From positions 767,746,720-767,810,719 of the forward strand of contig CM062813.1 in assembly GCA_031772625.1 (NCBI GenBank): a DNA stretch of 64,000 bases, given 5' to 3'. Origin of the DNA: Pinus tabuliformis (taxonomy: Eukaryota; Streptophyta; Pinopsida; Pinales; Pinaceae). The position numbers and the translations under genes were made by a program. A model generated the notes under the pieces. That model was not told the DNA's origin, made no database searches, and saw only the letters and a program-made list of their open reading frames with translations. Position 1 is the stretch's first letter, and every line of letters starts with the position of its first letter. Of the stretch, positions 1-11,429 are shown one piece after another.

Positions 1-10
1 TGATATTGTT

Positions 11-240
11 CTAGGACCAGTGGTAGGAGTGGTACCTACTATGAAGCTGACTTCGAGTCGGTTGAGACTGGTCTGGGACCAATGGTACGCACTTTGAGAC
101 TGACTTTGATTCAGTGGAGGATGATACTGGTCTAGGACCAGTGGAGTTGTACCATACTATGACACTGACTTTGGGTTGGTTGAGACTGGTCTGGGACCAG
201 TGGTACATACTCTGAGACTGAATTTGAGTCAGTATGATAC
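11..240. repeat. Tandem repeat, 59-62 bp unit, four copies in two alternating types
   Basis: The motif CT(A/G)GGACCA recurs at 11, 73, 132 and 191. Units 1 and 3 share CTAGGACCAG and TACTATGA; units 2 and 4 share CTGGGACCA and a CT(T/C)TGAGACTGA block. The alternation suggests a higher-order unit of about 120 bp. The left edge is cut by the window. It may belong to the 3' internal part of the Copia-like element whose LTR starts at 465. Confidence 0.8.
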
Positions 241-464
241 ATCCCTCGATCATTTCTTCTTCTTCATAATTTGGACAAAAGCAGAGCATAACAGAACAAT
301 GCAAGAGCAGAGCAAGAACAGAGAAAATCAATACAGATCAGTACAGGGCAGAACAAGACAAAGCAGAATAAGAAGAATAGAGCAAAGCAGGGCAAGGGTC
401 AGGTTGTATAGGGCAGTGCATCTGATGGATGAATAGTAGCAACCGATAGATAGTTGAGAGGGAG
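241..464 (+). other. Non-coding stretch ending in a polypurine tract
   Basis: Purine-rich, low-complexity sequence (repeated GCAGAACAAGA-like words) with no convincing coding frame. It ends in GAGAGGGAG immediately before TGTTAAAATTGG, the order expected of a polypurine tract and a 3' LTR start. I infer that it is the 3' end of a Copia-like internal region. Confidence 0.45.
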
Positions 465-1440
465 TGTTAAAATTGGCAACTAGGGCCAAACTTCATGTGG
501 GTCATCTTATTCATGGCTAATAATATTTTTATTAGATTCCTCTCATCGAGAGGTGTAGGATTGATATAAATATCATCCGATTCCAATAAGTATTCGTGGA
601 TATATGAATTTATTTTGATTATGGAATTATTATCAAGCTGACCTACAACTCATGGAGGCTCAGAAGCCCAACAGCCACATCTATTCAAACACCAACGTTG
701 TGTGTAAATACAGGATCACTTTTCCTCATTTGGACTCACTCATCTCATCACATCTCTCTCTCTACTGCGCAGAAAAGATTCTCTTCTCTACTGTGCAGAA
801 AAGGGTCTCTCCCTCACACATGTGAAGCCGAAAGATGCTGAAATTGACGTTGCAACTGCAGAAGTAAAGATTGACCTGCGTCGACTAGAAGATCTCCTCA
901 TCTGAACTGCATTGTAGGTTCATCTAAACCTCCTCTGAAAGCCGCAACTTTTGGTGGTGGAATCAAGTCAATCCGATGGACAGTTTGCAAGAAATTTACT
1001 GCCCTAGTTTGAAGCCAGAAGCTGCCGAAACTGAAGCTGGAACTGCAGAAGTAAAGTTTGACCTACATGGACTAGAAGATCTCCTCATCTGAACTGTGCT
1101 ATAGGTTCATCTAAACCTCCTCTGGAATCTGCAACTTTTGGTGGTGGAATCAAGCCGATCCGATGGTCGGTTTGTGAGATATCGTCTGCCCTAGTTTGAT
1201 AATGAAGCCGCTAATGCTGATGCTGCTGATCTAGGGTTTGCTATTGCTGATATAAATAAGATTTATTGTACTATTTCTCTCTACTGAGTTATTGAAGATA
1301 AAAGAATATTTGATCAAAGGGTTTCCCCACAGATTTTGGGGTTTGTCCCTAGCTAGCCACAACATCTTGTGTCTCTTGTCTTGGCTTGTTTTCTGTCGAT
1401 CGTTTAATGTTCTATCTGCACTTTACTTTATGTACATGTG
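465..1440 (+). mobile_element. Copia-type LTR (single copy, probably a 3' LTR)
   Basis: It begins TGTTAAAATTGG right after a polypurine tract and has the layout of a Copia LTR: a TATA-like GATATAAATAAG near 1250, then a U5-like end (phrases such as AAGGGTTTCCCCA, TTTGTCCCTAG and TGTGTCTCTTG). No primer-binding site follows, so it is either the 3' LTR of an element lying to the left or a solo LTR. The right boundary near 1436-1440 is approximate. Confidence 0.55.
826..1205 (+). repeat. 188-bp tandem duplication inside the LTR
   Basis: The block around AACTGCAGAAGTAAAG at 853 recurs at 1041. The following sequence (GACTAGAAGATCTCCTCATC, CATCTAAACCTCCTCTG, TTTTGGTGGTGGAATCAAG) is repeated in the same order with scattered substitutions. 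Confidence 0.85.
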
Positions 1441-1513
1441 ATTGCTAATCTATGGAATATAATAAGAAAAAGAAGTAAACTGTTATAAGCATAGAACATA
1501 CCATAAATTAACA

Positions 1514-2860
1514 AAAAGATACAACAAGATCCCAGTACATCTTATACATTTAGCTGGAAAAATGATTCGTTGTGGTACAAGGATCGGTTATACCTATGTA
1601 AGAATTCCCAACTCAAACAAAATATTCTTAGGGAATTGCATGCCTCTCCCTTATGAGGGCACTCATGGTTTCTAAAAAGCTACAACAGGGTTAAGAAGGA
1701 TTTTTTTGGGATGGCCTTAAATTGGATATTCGAAAGTTTGTCATGGAATGTTTGGTTTTCCAACAAAATAAAGTTGAAACAATTAAGACCCCAGGACTAT
1801 TACAACCTTTATCCATTCCAAGCCAACATTGGGAGGAGGTTTCAATGGATTTTATCACAGGTTTACCCAAGTTCAAAGGAAAGAGTGTTATCATGGTGGT
1901 AGTTGATAGACTTACCAAGTATGCACACTTTTGTGCATTATCTCATCCATTTAAAGCGAGTATAGTTTCTACTACATTTATGGAAACCCAAAGATTATTG
2001 TAAGCGACAGAGATCCCATTTTCACTGGAAATTTTAGGACAAAATTATTTTCTTGTCTTAGTACTCAGTTAGCTCATAGCTCATCTTATCATGCTCAATC
2101 TGATGGGCAAACTAAGATAGTAAACAAATGTTTGGAAGGATATCTTCGTTTCTTTGTATCTGATAAACAGACACAATGGGTCAAATGGTTGCCTCTAGCT
2201 GAATGGTGGTATAACACTTCCTTCCATACTGCAACAAAAATGACCCCATTTATGGCACTTTATGGATATAATCCACCATCCATCACATCATATTTAAGAT
2301 AAAATTATAAGGTTCAAGTAGTGGAAGATCACATTGAGCATCAACAACATGTTCTCCAACTCTTAAAGGATAACATCACCTTGGCACAGAATAGAATGAA
2401 ATAGCAGGTAGATCAACATCGCATCGAAATAAATTTTGATGTAGGTGATTGGGTATTCCTATAGCTACAACCATATAAAGAAATGTCCCTCAAGCAAGCT
2501 AAGAAGGATAATAAATTATCACCAAAGTATTATGGTCCGTACAAGGTGTTGCAAAAGATAGGTACTATGGAATGCAAATTGGAGCTTCCTGCAACGTCCC
2601 AAGTGTACCCAGTTTTCCATGTTTCATGCTTAAAGAAGGTTATAGGTGACAAGATTCCAGTTCAAACAATATTGCCAGAACTTGATGAGGAAGGAAAAAT
2701 CATATTGGAACTTGAAGCAGTCAAAGAAATAAGAAATTGACAACTACGAAATCGATCAATTTTAAAGTACCTCATCAAGTGGAAGAACTTACCCGTTGAA
2801 GATTCCACATGGGAGGATGAGAATTTTATATAGAAGCACCCAAAACTACTCAAGCATTGA
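1514..2860 (+). pseudogene. Ty3/Gypsy integrase-chromodomain remnant
   Basis: This is the C-terminal part of a chromovirus Pol. Visible in order are a linker before integrase, the end of the zinc-binding region (ECLVFQQNK), the catalytic core (SMDFITGLPKF, VVVDRLTKYAHF), the later core (AEWWYNTSFHT), the GPYKVLQ region and a chromodomain (YLIKWKNLP then DSTWEDENF). Integrase inserts retrotransposon cDNA; the chromodomain is thought to steer insertion through histone marks. It is dead: the frame is broken by a deletion near 1985 and by stops at several places (for example near 2302, 2402, 2463 and 2738), and there is no 5' half. The tryptophan codon at about 1552 is still TGG where Gypsy-1 has TAG. 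Confidence 0.9.
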
Positions 2861-2889
2861 GGACAACACTTTTTTGAAGGAGAGGGGCA

Positions 2890-3222
2890 TGTTAGGGCCC
2901 TATAATAATAGTGATTCCCCCATTATTATTGTCATTGTATCCCTTATTGTTATTGTTGTGCCCTTATTGTCCCCATATTATTATTATTGTGCCCCATAGA
3001 ATCCCACTATTGTTATTTTTGTGCCTTTGTATTATTATTGTTAGGTTGGCTTGGTTATATTGTGACCCCTTAGACTCCTATATATAGAAAGGAGGTTTTG
3101 TCATTTGAATCATCCAAGAATTGTTCATTTGTGTAATGTAAAGGAGGTTGCCCACTCTAAGAGGCTTATTTCTAAGGCGTTCATCTATATTTTCTATCTT
3201 TTTACGAGCTGGTTTCATAACA
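2890..3222 (+). repeat. 3' LTR of truncated chromovirus (333 bp)
   Basis: It starts TGTTAGGGCCC and ends CATAACA, and has the same length as both Gypsy-1 LTRs. A TATA box (TATATATAG) lies at 3079-3087. About 60 bp downstream, at 3143-3164, is the reverse complement of the motif shared with Gypsy-2 LTRs (GGAGGTTGCCC...). Confidence 0.92.
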
Positions 3223-4242
3223 GGAAAATACCAACCAAGTCATGGACTTCCACATACCAGCTGACCATAGATTGGGCTGAACCAAATCTCTCTTTCAGCC
3301 AATCACCCTCATTCCATATTCTAAGCATGAATGTGGAATCTCATGGAATAAACCAAACAAAAACCATACTAGAGCTTCTAGAGGCCAAACCACCTCAACC
3401 CTCAACCAGTGCTTCCAACTCAACACCAACCAGATCAATCTTTACCCAAGTTGTCCAGGGCTCCAAAGTGTTTGTCCAACCTAGATCTAGGACTATTAAC
3501 TCAACCCTCCATGGGCTCCAGAGTGTTCGCCCAACCCAGGCTCCAGGACTAGTAACTCAACCCAAGTTGTTCCAAGGCTTCTAAAGCGTTTGTTCCAACC
3601 CATGGCCATAACGAATTATGAGCACCAACCATAAATAAAATCAATAGAAAAACCCACAATGCCATGGCTATCCAGGAAATGACAAGGTTAGGCTAAAAAC
3701 CACTGTAAATCTAGGCAATCCTCCATGCCAATGACAGTTCATAACCACATAATCACATTCATATACCGTACATCTGTAAATTAGCAAGGAAATCACACAT
3801 GCAACCTGTTATCTATAAAGAAATCTAGTTGTCGCTACCGATCCACTAGTTCCCTCGCGCTTTCCTACTTTCCTTTGCCTTCTTTATCCAAAACAAGTGA
3901 AACTAGAGTGCTCCAATATTTCTTTAAGTGTGCGAGAGACAGAATAGAGGAGAGCTCCAGTATCAAACTCACAAATGATTGTGAACTAATCCTCAAAACC
4001 CTTTTTATGAATGAGGCCTCTGTTTTCTTTATTTTCCCCTATTTTTCCTTTAATTTTCCTCACTTGCAAACATGCGACCTTTCACCTTCCTTTTCTCCTA
4101 TTTTCCATTATTTTCATAGATAAATGCAATTAATGCCACTTTGCCTTTGCCAATTTCCTTGGCCATTAATTAATCACCAGTGATACCCATCACTATGTTT
4201 TACTTAACATTCAGCTTGGAAAACATGTCCCATGACCTTGGT
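3223..4242 (-). mobile_element. Inverted LTR fragment of the LARD family (LTR E)
   Basis: Read on the minus strand this follows the LARD LTR: the CTATGGTCAGCTGG region, the word for 'catgaatgtggaatctcatgg', the TGGCTATCC region, then CATTATTTTCATAGATAAATGC and AAGTGGCATT near the LTR start. It is diverged, lacks its 3' end and stops at a poly-T run at 4242. The gypsy fragment abuts its other side. It lies in inverted orientation relative to the array at 5178-41382. Confidence 0.75.
3394..3602. repeat. Minisatellite, roughly 60 bp unit, about three copies
   Basis: The words CAAGTTGTCCAGGGCTCCAA, AGTGTTTGTCCAACC and GGACTATTAACTCAACCC recur in order, with substitutions. The block interrupts the inverted LTR fragment and is absent from the other LTR copies. 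Confidence 0.7.
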
Positions 4243-4944
4243 TTTTTTTTTTTTTTACATAGGAAATCAACCAAGGGTTGTTACAATTCATATTTATTAC
4301 AAGTTAAGGTTTTGATCAGATTTAGTACTTGACCATGGTAATTTTCTTTGATGAGGCAGGACAGTATGGGCATAGTTATTAATATTGGTATTCAATAATT
4401 GACTATGTATTGGCATCATTGGCATTAACACATTGGTTGAAGTGTAAACTATAAACTATTATGATTCACTATGCAATGATTTTTATTGCAGAAATCTTAC
4501 AGTGAATCGATGAAACTTATACGACTTATCCTTCATGTATAATGACAGAAATAATTCATATCATGATTATGTGGATGGCCTAATGAATTTTGATATTTGC
4601 TAACAAGATAAATAACTAAGGTTGTAACATGGTATCTGGGTGTGAGCACTTCCTTGCACCTAGTCTGAAGAGTTTGTCAGTGATATTGGCATAAACTTTT
4701 ATGGCTTTGATATTATTTTTGGTTTGGCATTTAAGCCTTGATAAACAAACTTAGTTGATTTGATTGCATAATATTAATTTGTTTAAGGCTAAGCATATTG
4801 GTTTAATCAGTGTTATAGATTGCATGAAGCTTGTCGAGCCTAGTATGTCTGCATTAACAGTTACCTAGTGAAGCCTGGAAGATGTGTTTGTCTGAACCTC
4901 TCCTTCAAAAGTGGTCCAAGGTATGCATTTGATTTTGGTTTTAT
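4243..4944. other. AT-rich sequence without recognisable genes
   Basis: It opens with a run of about 16 T and contains TGGTATCTGGGTGTGAGCAC near 4631, which resembles a degenerate primer-binding site. No coding frame is convincing. It may be the decayed internal part of the Copia element whose RT remnant follows. Confidence 0.4.
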
Positions 4945-5160
4945 ACGTTGAAGATCTATTCTTTGTAGGTAACAAAACTTTGATGATAAAAGTAAGAAGG
5001 AGTTGGCCTCTGGGATCGATATGGAATACCTTGGCATGATGCACTACTTTCTGAGATTAGAAGTTTGAAAGGACATTGTAAAGTTATTTGGCATGATGGA
5101 ATGCAAATAATTGGACACCCCAATGGAGTTGAATTTCAAGAAGTTATGAGATATTGATGA
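4945..5160 (+). pseudogene. Copia reverse transcriptase remnant
   Basis: Translating across frames recovers LYVEDLFFVGN, corresponding to the Copia RT catalytic block (consensus YVDDL..TGN), then ELASGIDMEYLGMMHYFL (consensus LxxxFxMxDLGxxxYFLG) and a region matching the conserved 'KYxxxLLxxFxMxxCKxxxTPMExxxKL' stretch (TPMELNFKKL). At least one frameshift lies between the first two blocks, and stops follow YFLRLEV and MMECK. Only about 70 codons remain. Too short to open a reading frame, it was found by motif order alone. It abuts the left end of the LARD internal fragment. Confidence 0.75.
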
Positions 5161-5177
5161 ATTGGCACTAGTGATTT

Positions 5178-6500
5178 CCAGGTTTGGCATTTGATTCAGT
5201 GTGTGTACAAAAAGGATAAAGAACAAAGGAAAAAGCAAAGAATCGTTGAAAGATAAGTATCAATACTTTATTTCAATTTTTAACAATGCTTGTGATCTAT
5301 GACTCTAATTTATGATGGTTACTTGTGGTATATGATTCTGCTTATGATGATTGCATTTGAGCTAACCGGATGTGATATGTTTATATGTTTATACATGATG
5401 ATTTGGTTAAAGAGCTAGTTTGGCTTGTTGTGATAGGAAGTAAATAGGATTCCAAGTGTACCTTATTGATGGACCACCAATGAGGTATGATTCGAATTTA
5501 TTTCAATTCATTTTAGTCTAATGGAAATTATGTGTTTGGTACATGAAAGCATGAAAATTCCTGGTTTGGGGTGGTTGAAACTAATTGCAAGGATTAGCAG
5601 CAGCAAAAGGAATTGGAACAAGAAGTAGTATGCTGGTAAAGCACTTCAGGAGCAGGGCCATTGTGAGACAATGGTAACCAATAGTGTCCACTGATTTACA
5701 TGAGCATTTTATGACTAGTATGATGGTTTTGAGGCAAATATATGCCTTGGTTGTTTGACCTTCTGATGCGAGGAAGCCTTGCCAAGGGATGGATTTCCTG
5801 GGATAGGGGATGTTAGGGGAACTTGGAAGGTGAGTGACTACATGGAAGGGGATGACTAGATTACCTGAGGGACTATGTACCAGATAAGGGAAGGTCAGGG
5901 AATGAATTTTTTTTGTTCGTTAGAATTGTTAGAAGGAATCATATGCACATTGGGAGTGTGTCCTGGAACAATGAGTCTATAACTATTCATTGAGAGGACA
6001 AGTGGCGCAGGGTTGTAGCACTGGATATTGAATATAGGTTGAATTTGACAGTGGATTCTATACTTCTTGGGAAGGAGGTGAATCCTGGTACTAATTTGAG
6101 GGTGGAGGTGTGAGCCTCTGGACTCCCTTGTTGCATATGCAGACATCATATCCTTTTATTCGCAAGTTGATAAAATGTGCATATGTGTATAGGTGTATAT
6201 TATTGTAAATATTGTATCGAGTTGGATTTATGAAGCTCCATAAACAATATGGTTATTTGTTGGTTGAAGCAAATGTGCATGAGTGTATATGTGGTTGTTA
6301 TTGTAAATACCATAATGAACTGTGTTATAAAGCTCTAGTAAGTAGTATGTTGGTTTGCTTTTCAGTAGGTTATTCATTACAAATACTGCAATGAGCTAAG
6401 TCATAACACTCCATGGGAAGTATGATTTTCTTTTCAGCGATTTTGCCAGTTGTAGGTGACATTGAACACTGAGAATGGTGTTCCCCTAAGGGGAGGTGTC
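5178..6500 (+). mobile_element. 3' end of a LARD internal region (internal 0)
   Basis: It matches the ends of internals 1 and 2 in order: ATTCAGTGTGTGTA, TTGATGGACCACCAATGAGG, CCTGGTTTGGGGTGGTTG, AGCCTTGCCAAGGGATGGAT, GAGGACAAGTGGCGCAGG and TGAGGGTGGAGGTGTGAGCC, ending at the purine tract before LTR A. No coding capacity is visible. The left edge directly follows the Copia RT remnant. Confidence 0.85.
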
Positions 6501-6659
6501 TGTAATAGCCCCGGGTTAAAAGTTCATGTGATAAAAAATAATAAAGGTCAAATAAGACCACGAGCAAGGGACACTTATTCCAAGTTGAATGTTGGGCCAA
6601 AATATCCTAGTGGCCATCACTTGTGTTTTATGGCTGAGTAGAAATTGGCAAAGGCAATG
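6501..6659 (+). repeat. LARD LTR A, first part
   Basis: It begins TGTAATAGCCCCGGGTTAAA after the tract CCTAAGGGGAGG. It is interrupted at 6659 by Gypsy-2; the last five bases, CAATG (6655-6659), are the target duplication. It resumes at 12821. Confidence 0.9.
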
Positions 6660-7064
6660 TGTTATGCTCTTAACCTGCAAAATGATACCCAAATACAGAA
6701 TATGCGAAGAAAAGATACCCAGAACACAGAATAGCAATGATTTTATTATTCAGAGAGTAATGTTCACTTGCCTCTTCGAGGGGGCAACCTCCAATAGAGC
6801 AGAGCTCGATTACAAAATAAGATAGGATGCTCCTCGCAGGGAGTCTCTATCCTTTATATATGACTCATACATGCAATACCACGGGCCAATACCGTGGGTT
6901 TTATTAATAGCATCTATCTAATACTACGGCCCATTTGCAACTAACTATGGTTTCGTCATTAATTGCGGATTAACCACTTACAATTATTAATATGGGCTTT
7001 ATTGACTCTTGACTATGACATGATCCCATTACATAAATAAGGTGGTTAGGGTGGGACCCTAACA
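6660..7064 (-). repeat. Gypsy-2 3' LTR
   Basis: 405 bp, the same length as its partner at 12411-12815. It has a TATA-like TATATAAAGG on the minus strand and carries CCTCTTCGAGG...CAACCTCC at 6771-6792, a motif also present in Gypsy-1 LTRs. Confidence 0.95.
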
Positions 7065-7078
7065 TGCCCTCCCCCTTA
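7065..7078 (-). other. Gypsy-2 polypurine tract
   Basis: The minus strand reads AAGGGGGAGGGCA immediately before the LTR start TGTTAGGG. This is the expected plus-strand priming site. Confidence 0.85.
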
Positions 7079-7093
7079 AGACTAGCCTTGTCC

Positions 7094-10000
7094 TCAAGGC
7101 TGAAGCTGCTGAAACTGCTGAAGAATAGTGGCTGGTTCCCAAGTTGCATCTTCCGGAGAGGTGTCTTTCCATTTGACGAGGACTTCCTTAATCATGCGGC
7201 CACGCAGTTTCTTGTCTCGTGTGTCTAGGACCTGTTCGAGTTGAAGTCAGATGGACCCTTCTTCGTCCAATTCAAGTAGACTGGTCTGAATTCTGCAATT
7301 GTTCCCAATCACTTTCTTGAGGCATGAGACATGGAAAATTAAAAGGATTTTTGCAGTAGGTGGCAAGGCCAACTTGTAGGCCACTTCTCTAATGCGCTGA
7401 AGTACTTGATATGGTCCATAGAATTTGGGAGAGAGTTTCTGACACCCCTTGTCTTTGAGTGATGTTTTCTTATATGGTTGGAGCCGTAAAAAGACCTGAT
7501 CCCCTTCTTGAAATTGGCGCTCTGAGCAATGCTGGTCTACCTGTTGCTTCATGCGGTTCTGAGCTTGATGAAGATTCTCTCGAAGATGGGCGAGCATGGT
7601 TGCGCGATGTTGTAGGAGTTGATCCACTGCTTGTACTTTTGAGCATCCCTTGAGATACGAAGTAGGTGAAGGCGGGAGTTGACCATATACTGCTTCATAG
7701 GGAGTCATTTTGGTGGTGGCATGATAGTTGGTGTTATACCACCATTCAGCCAGAGGTAGCCAATGTACCCAAAGGTGTTGCTTTTCTGAAGTGAAACATC
7801 TAAGGTAGGTTTCTAGACATTTGTTGACCGCTGACCATCTGTTTGCGGATGATAGGAAGTACTGAGTTTTAGTTGAGTGCCTTGTATTCTAAAGAGTTCC
7901 TGCCAAAAATTACTGGTGAAGAAAGGGTCGCGGTCAGACACAATAGAAGTGGGCATGCCATGCAATTTGAAGATATGATCCATGAAAGATTGAGCAACCA
8001 AAGTTGGTGTAAACGGGTGGGGTAGGGTGCAGAAATGAGCATACTTCGACAGTCGGTCCACAACCACCATGATGACTGACTTGTTCCTTGACTTTGGAAG
8101 ACTTGTAATGAAATCCATAGAAACCTCCGTCCAAATTGATGCCGGAATGGGCAATGGTTGTAATGTGCCTGGTGTGTTGACGGTTTCCCCTTTGTGGCGC
8201 TGACAGACATCGCATTCTGCTACAAAAGTAAGGATGTCCTTTTTCATGCTTGTACAAAAAAATGATCTTCTCGTGCGAGCATACGTCTTCTGAAAGCCTG
8301 AATGTCCTGCAATGGGAGATGAGTGCAATTCTGCCAAAATGCGACTTTTGAGGGTGGATGTTGGTGATATTACGACTCTGTCCTTGTAGCGAAGAATATC
8401 ATTCTGCCACGAGTAGCCCTTGGTGGAATTTGGATCTACCTGCAATTGAGAAATGAGTTGGGAGAGCCCGGGGTGTGAAAACCATTCCCTGCGAGCCTCT
8501 TCAATCCATTCTGGAATGGGGAGGGAAATTGATAGCATAGTACTTTCCTCCTCAAATTGGCGAGATAATGCATCTGCTACACTATTGTCTTTCCCTTTCT
8601 TGTAAATGATCTCATAATCATATCCCAGCATTTTGGCTAGCCATTTATTTTGTTGTGGGGAGGATAGGCGTTGCTCCAAAAAATATTTAAGACTGTGATG
8701 ATCTGTGCGGATTTGGAAACGTCGCCCCAATAAGTAAGGTCGCTAGGTCTCGACTGCATGTAAGATGGCCATCATTTCCTTCTCGTAGGTAGATTGGCCC
8801 AGATTCCTCCCACTAAGTTGTTGGCTTGTGAAGGCCAACGGTCGCCCTTCCTGCATTAAGACCGCCCCAATACCTGTACCCGAAGCATCACATTCAATGA
8901 CAAAAGATTTGGTGAAGTCACGTAGTGCTAAGACTGGAGTGGAACACATGGCATTTTTTAGAGCTTTAAAGGCCTGTTGTGCTTCCTCATTCCAGAATAA
9001 TGAATTTTTCTTTAGGAGTTGGGTGAGGGGCTTCGCTATGCGACCATAGTTGTGGACAAATTTACGATAATAGCCTGTGAGACCCAAAAATCCTCTCAAG
9101 CTCTTCAAGGTCTTAGGTTGAGGCCATTCCTACATTGCCTGGATCTTTTTGGGGTCCACCTTGACACCTTCACGCCCCACAATGTGGCCCAAATACTCTA
9201 CTTCTGCCATGCCAAATGAACACTTGGACATCTTGAAAAATAATTTATGCTTGCGGAGCAGTTGCAAGAGTAGATCTACATGTTGAAGATGTGCGGCCCA
9301 AGTGCAACTATAGATGAGGATGTCATCGAAGAAGACAAGGACAAATTTCCTGAGATATGGTTTGAGAATGTGGTTCATAAGGCTCTGAAAAGTAGAGGGG
9401 GCATTACAAAGACCAAATGGCATGACCAAGAATTCATAATGGCCTTCATGAGTTCGGAAAGCAGTCTTGGGGATGTCGACTTCCTTCATGCGAATTTGGT
9501 GGTAGCCTGAGTGAAGATCCAGCTTAGTGAAGAATTGAGCCCCATTGAGTTCATCCAACAAATCATCAACCACTGGGATGGGAAATTTATCTTTGACTGT
9601 CAACTTATTGAGGGCCCTGAAGTCGGGACACATCCGCCACTCCCCATCTTTCTTGAGCACCATGACCACTGGGGATGAATAAGGACTAATGCTGGGACGA
9701 ATGACACCTGCTTCCAAAAGTTCCTTGATGATTTTTTCTATTTCATTCTTTTGGGTGAACGGATATCTGTAGGGGCGCACATTTGGGGGTTGGGCCCCTG
9801 GAACCAAGGTGATGCTATGATCATGTGCCCCTCGCGAGGGTGGAATCTCATGAGGCTTGTCAAAGACCGGCAGATGGTTATTTAAAATCTGTTGCATCTC
9901 GGGATGAATTGGCAGAGGCTTGGTTTCGACTGCCTGGATGGCATTAAATTGAGCTACAACTCCATGATTGCCCTTTTTTAACAATTTTTCCATCCTATGC

Positions 10001-11427
10001 AAGCTGATGATAGAGGGGGCTCCCGCTTGGAGTCCACGGAGGGTATGTGTGTAGTTGTTCTGCTTAAAACACATATATAACTCCTGGAAATCCATTGTGA
10101 TTGGCCCAAGAGTGTGGAGCCATTCAGCGCCGAGGACAATGTCGCAACCCCCCATGTGTATGGCAAAAATGTGAGTTTTCAACTGATAATCCCCCATTTG
10201 AAGTTTGACATTTTCACAGCGGCCTTCACATTTCATTGTGCCTCCATCCGCAATTTGAACTTGGAAGTTAGAAACTGCTCGTACAAAACAATGCACTGCT
10301 TCTGCGACTTTTTGATGGATGAAATTATGTGTACTTCCACTATCAATCAAGACTACTACTGGGCGATGTTTAATAAAACCTCTGATTTTGAGAGTTTGAG
10401 GGGAAGAAATCCCTGCCAAAGCATGCAACGAAATAACTGGTTCATCAGAGACATTGTCCTTTTGGTTGTCTTCTTCTAGCGGCTCATGTTCCTCCAGTGG
10501 TGGATCTTCCTCTGTTGAGCTGTAGTCAGTGGCATCAATTTGAAAAAATTTGGGCTCCTTGCATTTATGACCTAGGGAGTATTTTTCATCATAGTAGTAA
10601 CATAGGCCTTGCTTTCTTCTTTCGGCCATTTCTGCAGGTGACACCTTTTGGACCTTAAGTGTTTGAGTCGTGTTGTGAGCCTGTGGGGGGCGACCTTTAG
10701 CGGAGAAATTTGGGTGACTGTATTGGGCTGCAAATGCATGTTCCACGTTACGAGCTACCTTGCAAGCCTCCGTCCACGTGGGAGGGTGGTGCAGTAGGAC
10801 TTGGGCTTTGATAGCTTCTTTAAGACCGCTGATAAAACATTCCGTGTAGAACACATTTGAGAGACCCCAAGTGCAGAAGGCTAAGGCTTCAAAAGCTGTA
10901 ATATATTCATCCAGTGTACCAGTCCGTCGGAGCTTAGTAAGATGACCCAAAAAAGATGATTCCTGGTCAAAGCGGTCTTGAAGAGCTTTGGTGAATTTGG
11001 TCCAAGTCTTAAAAGGTCCAGTGCAACGTTGATGCCATTCCCACCATTGCCACCTTTCATTGTCCAAGTACATGCTCCCCAACATAAGCTGAGTCTCATC
11101 ATCGAAGATGCGATTCAGTTTGAAATACTGTTCCAATTGTGCTATCCATGCCGACGAGTGAGAACCGTCAAATTTATGCATATCCAACTTGGGAGGTCGC
11201 TGACTGGGTTGTGGGTGGGTGTGCCAGACGTGAGGAGAGTGGCTAGACTCACCCTCATTGTGTTCATTGCCATTATACGCCTCCTCGTGGGCTTACTCCT
11301 TGCCCTTCAGGCCTATTTTCTCGACCATGCTACATAGTCCGGTAAGCTGAATGTGGAGGTTTTGCAATGATTCTTCAAGTTTGTCCATCCTTTCATTGGC
11401 CATCGCTTGAGCTCTAGTTTCTACCAT
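7094..11427 (-). pseudogene. gag-pol: Gypsy-2 gag-pol polyprotein, broken
   Basis: One minus-strand frame starts at an ATG at 11427 (MVETRAQAM, a usual gypsy Gag start). In order: Gag; a zinc knuckle (CYYYDEKYSLGHKC, second Cys replaced by Tyr); protease (VVVLIDSGSTHNF); RT (KFVLVFFDDILIYS); RNase H ([15 protein letters not shown]); integrase with the CDVC zinc end and core (MDFITSLPKS, IVSDRDPFF); and a chromodomain (EVLVKWKDTSPEDATWEP) ending at TGA 7096-7094. Breaks: TAA at 11295, TAG at 9132 (sense elsewhere, apparently Gln), TAG at 8745 (Trp position), a frameshift near 7825 in integrase, and TGA at 7249 (Arg position). Only point lesions separate it from a full frame, in keeping with its similar LTRs. 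It is not functional as read. Confidence 0.93.
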
Positions 11428-11429
11428 AC

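Larger units (their letters stand above)
1514..3222 (+). mobile_element. 5'-truncated chromovirus, same family as Gypsy-1
   Basis: From about 1514 the sequence matches, in the opposite orientation, the 3' half of Gypsy-1 (25383-31235): integrase, chromodomain, polypurine tract (about 2874-2889) and a complete LTR. Gag, protease, RT and RNase H are missing. The left junction falls in the linker before integrase and abuts the Copia LTR flank. On the right, after TAACA at 3222, an inverted LTR fragment of the LARD family begins. Confidence 0.9.

Noticed and set aside
3105-3584. A 159-residue open frame
   Set aside because: It crosses from the chromovirus LTR into an inverted LARD LTR and a minisatellite, so it is a chance fusion.
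10114-10479. Plus-strand open frames over Gypsy-2 (also 9280-9510, 10978-11337)
   Set aside because: Antisense shadows of the minus-strand gag-pol, which has clear domains.
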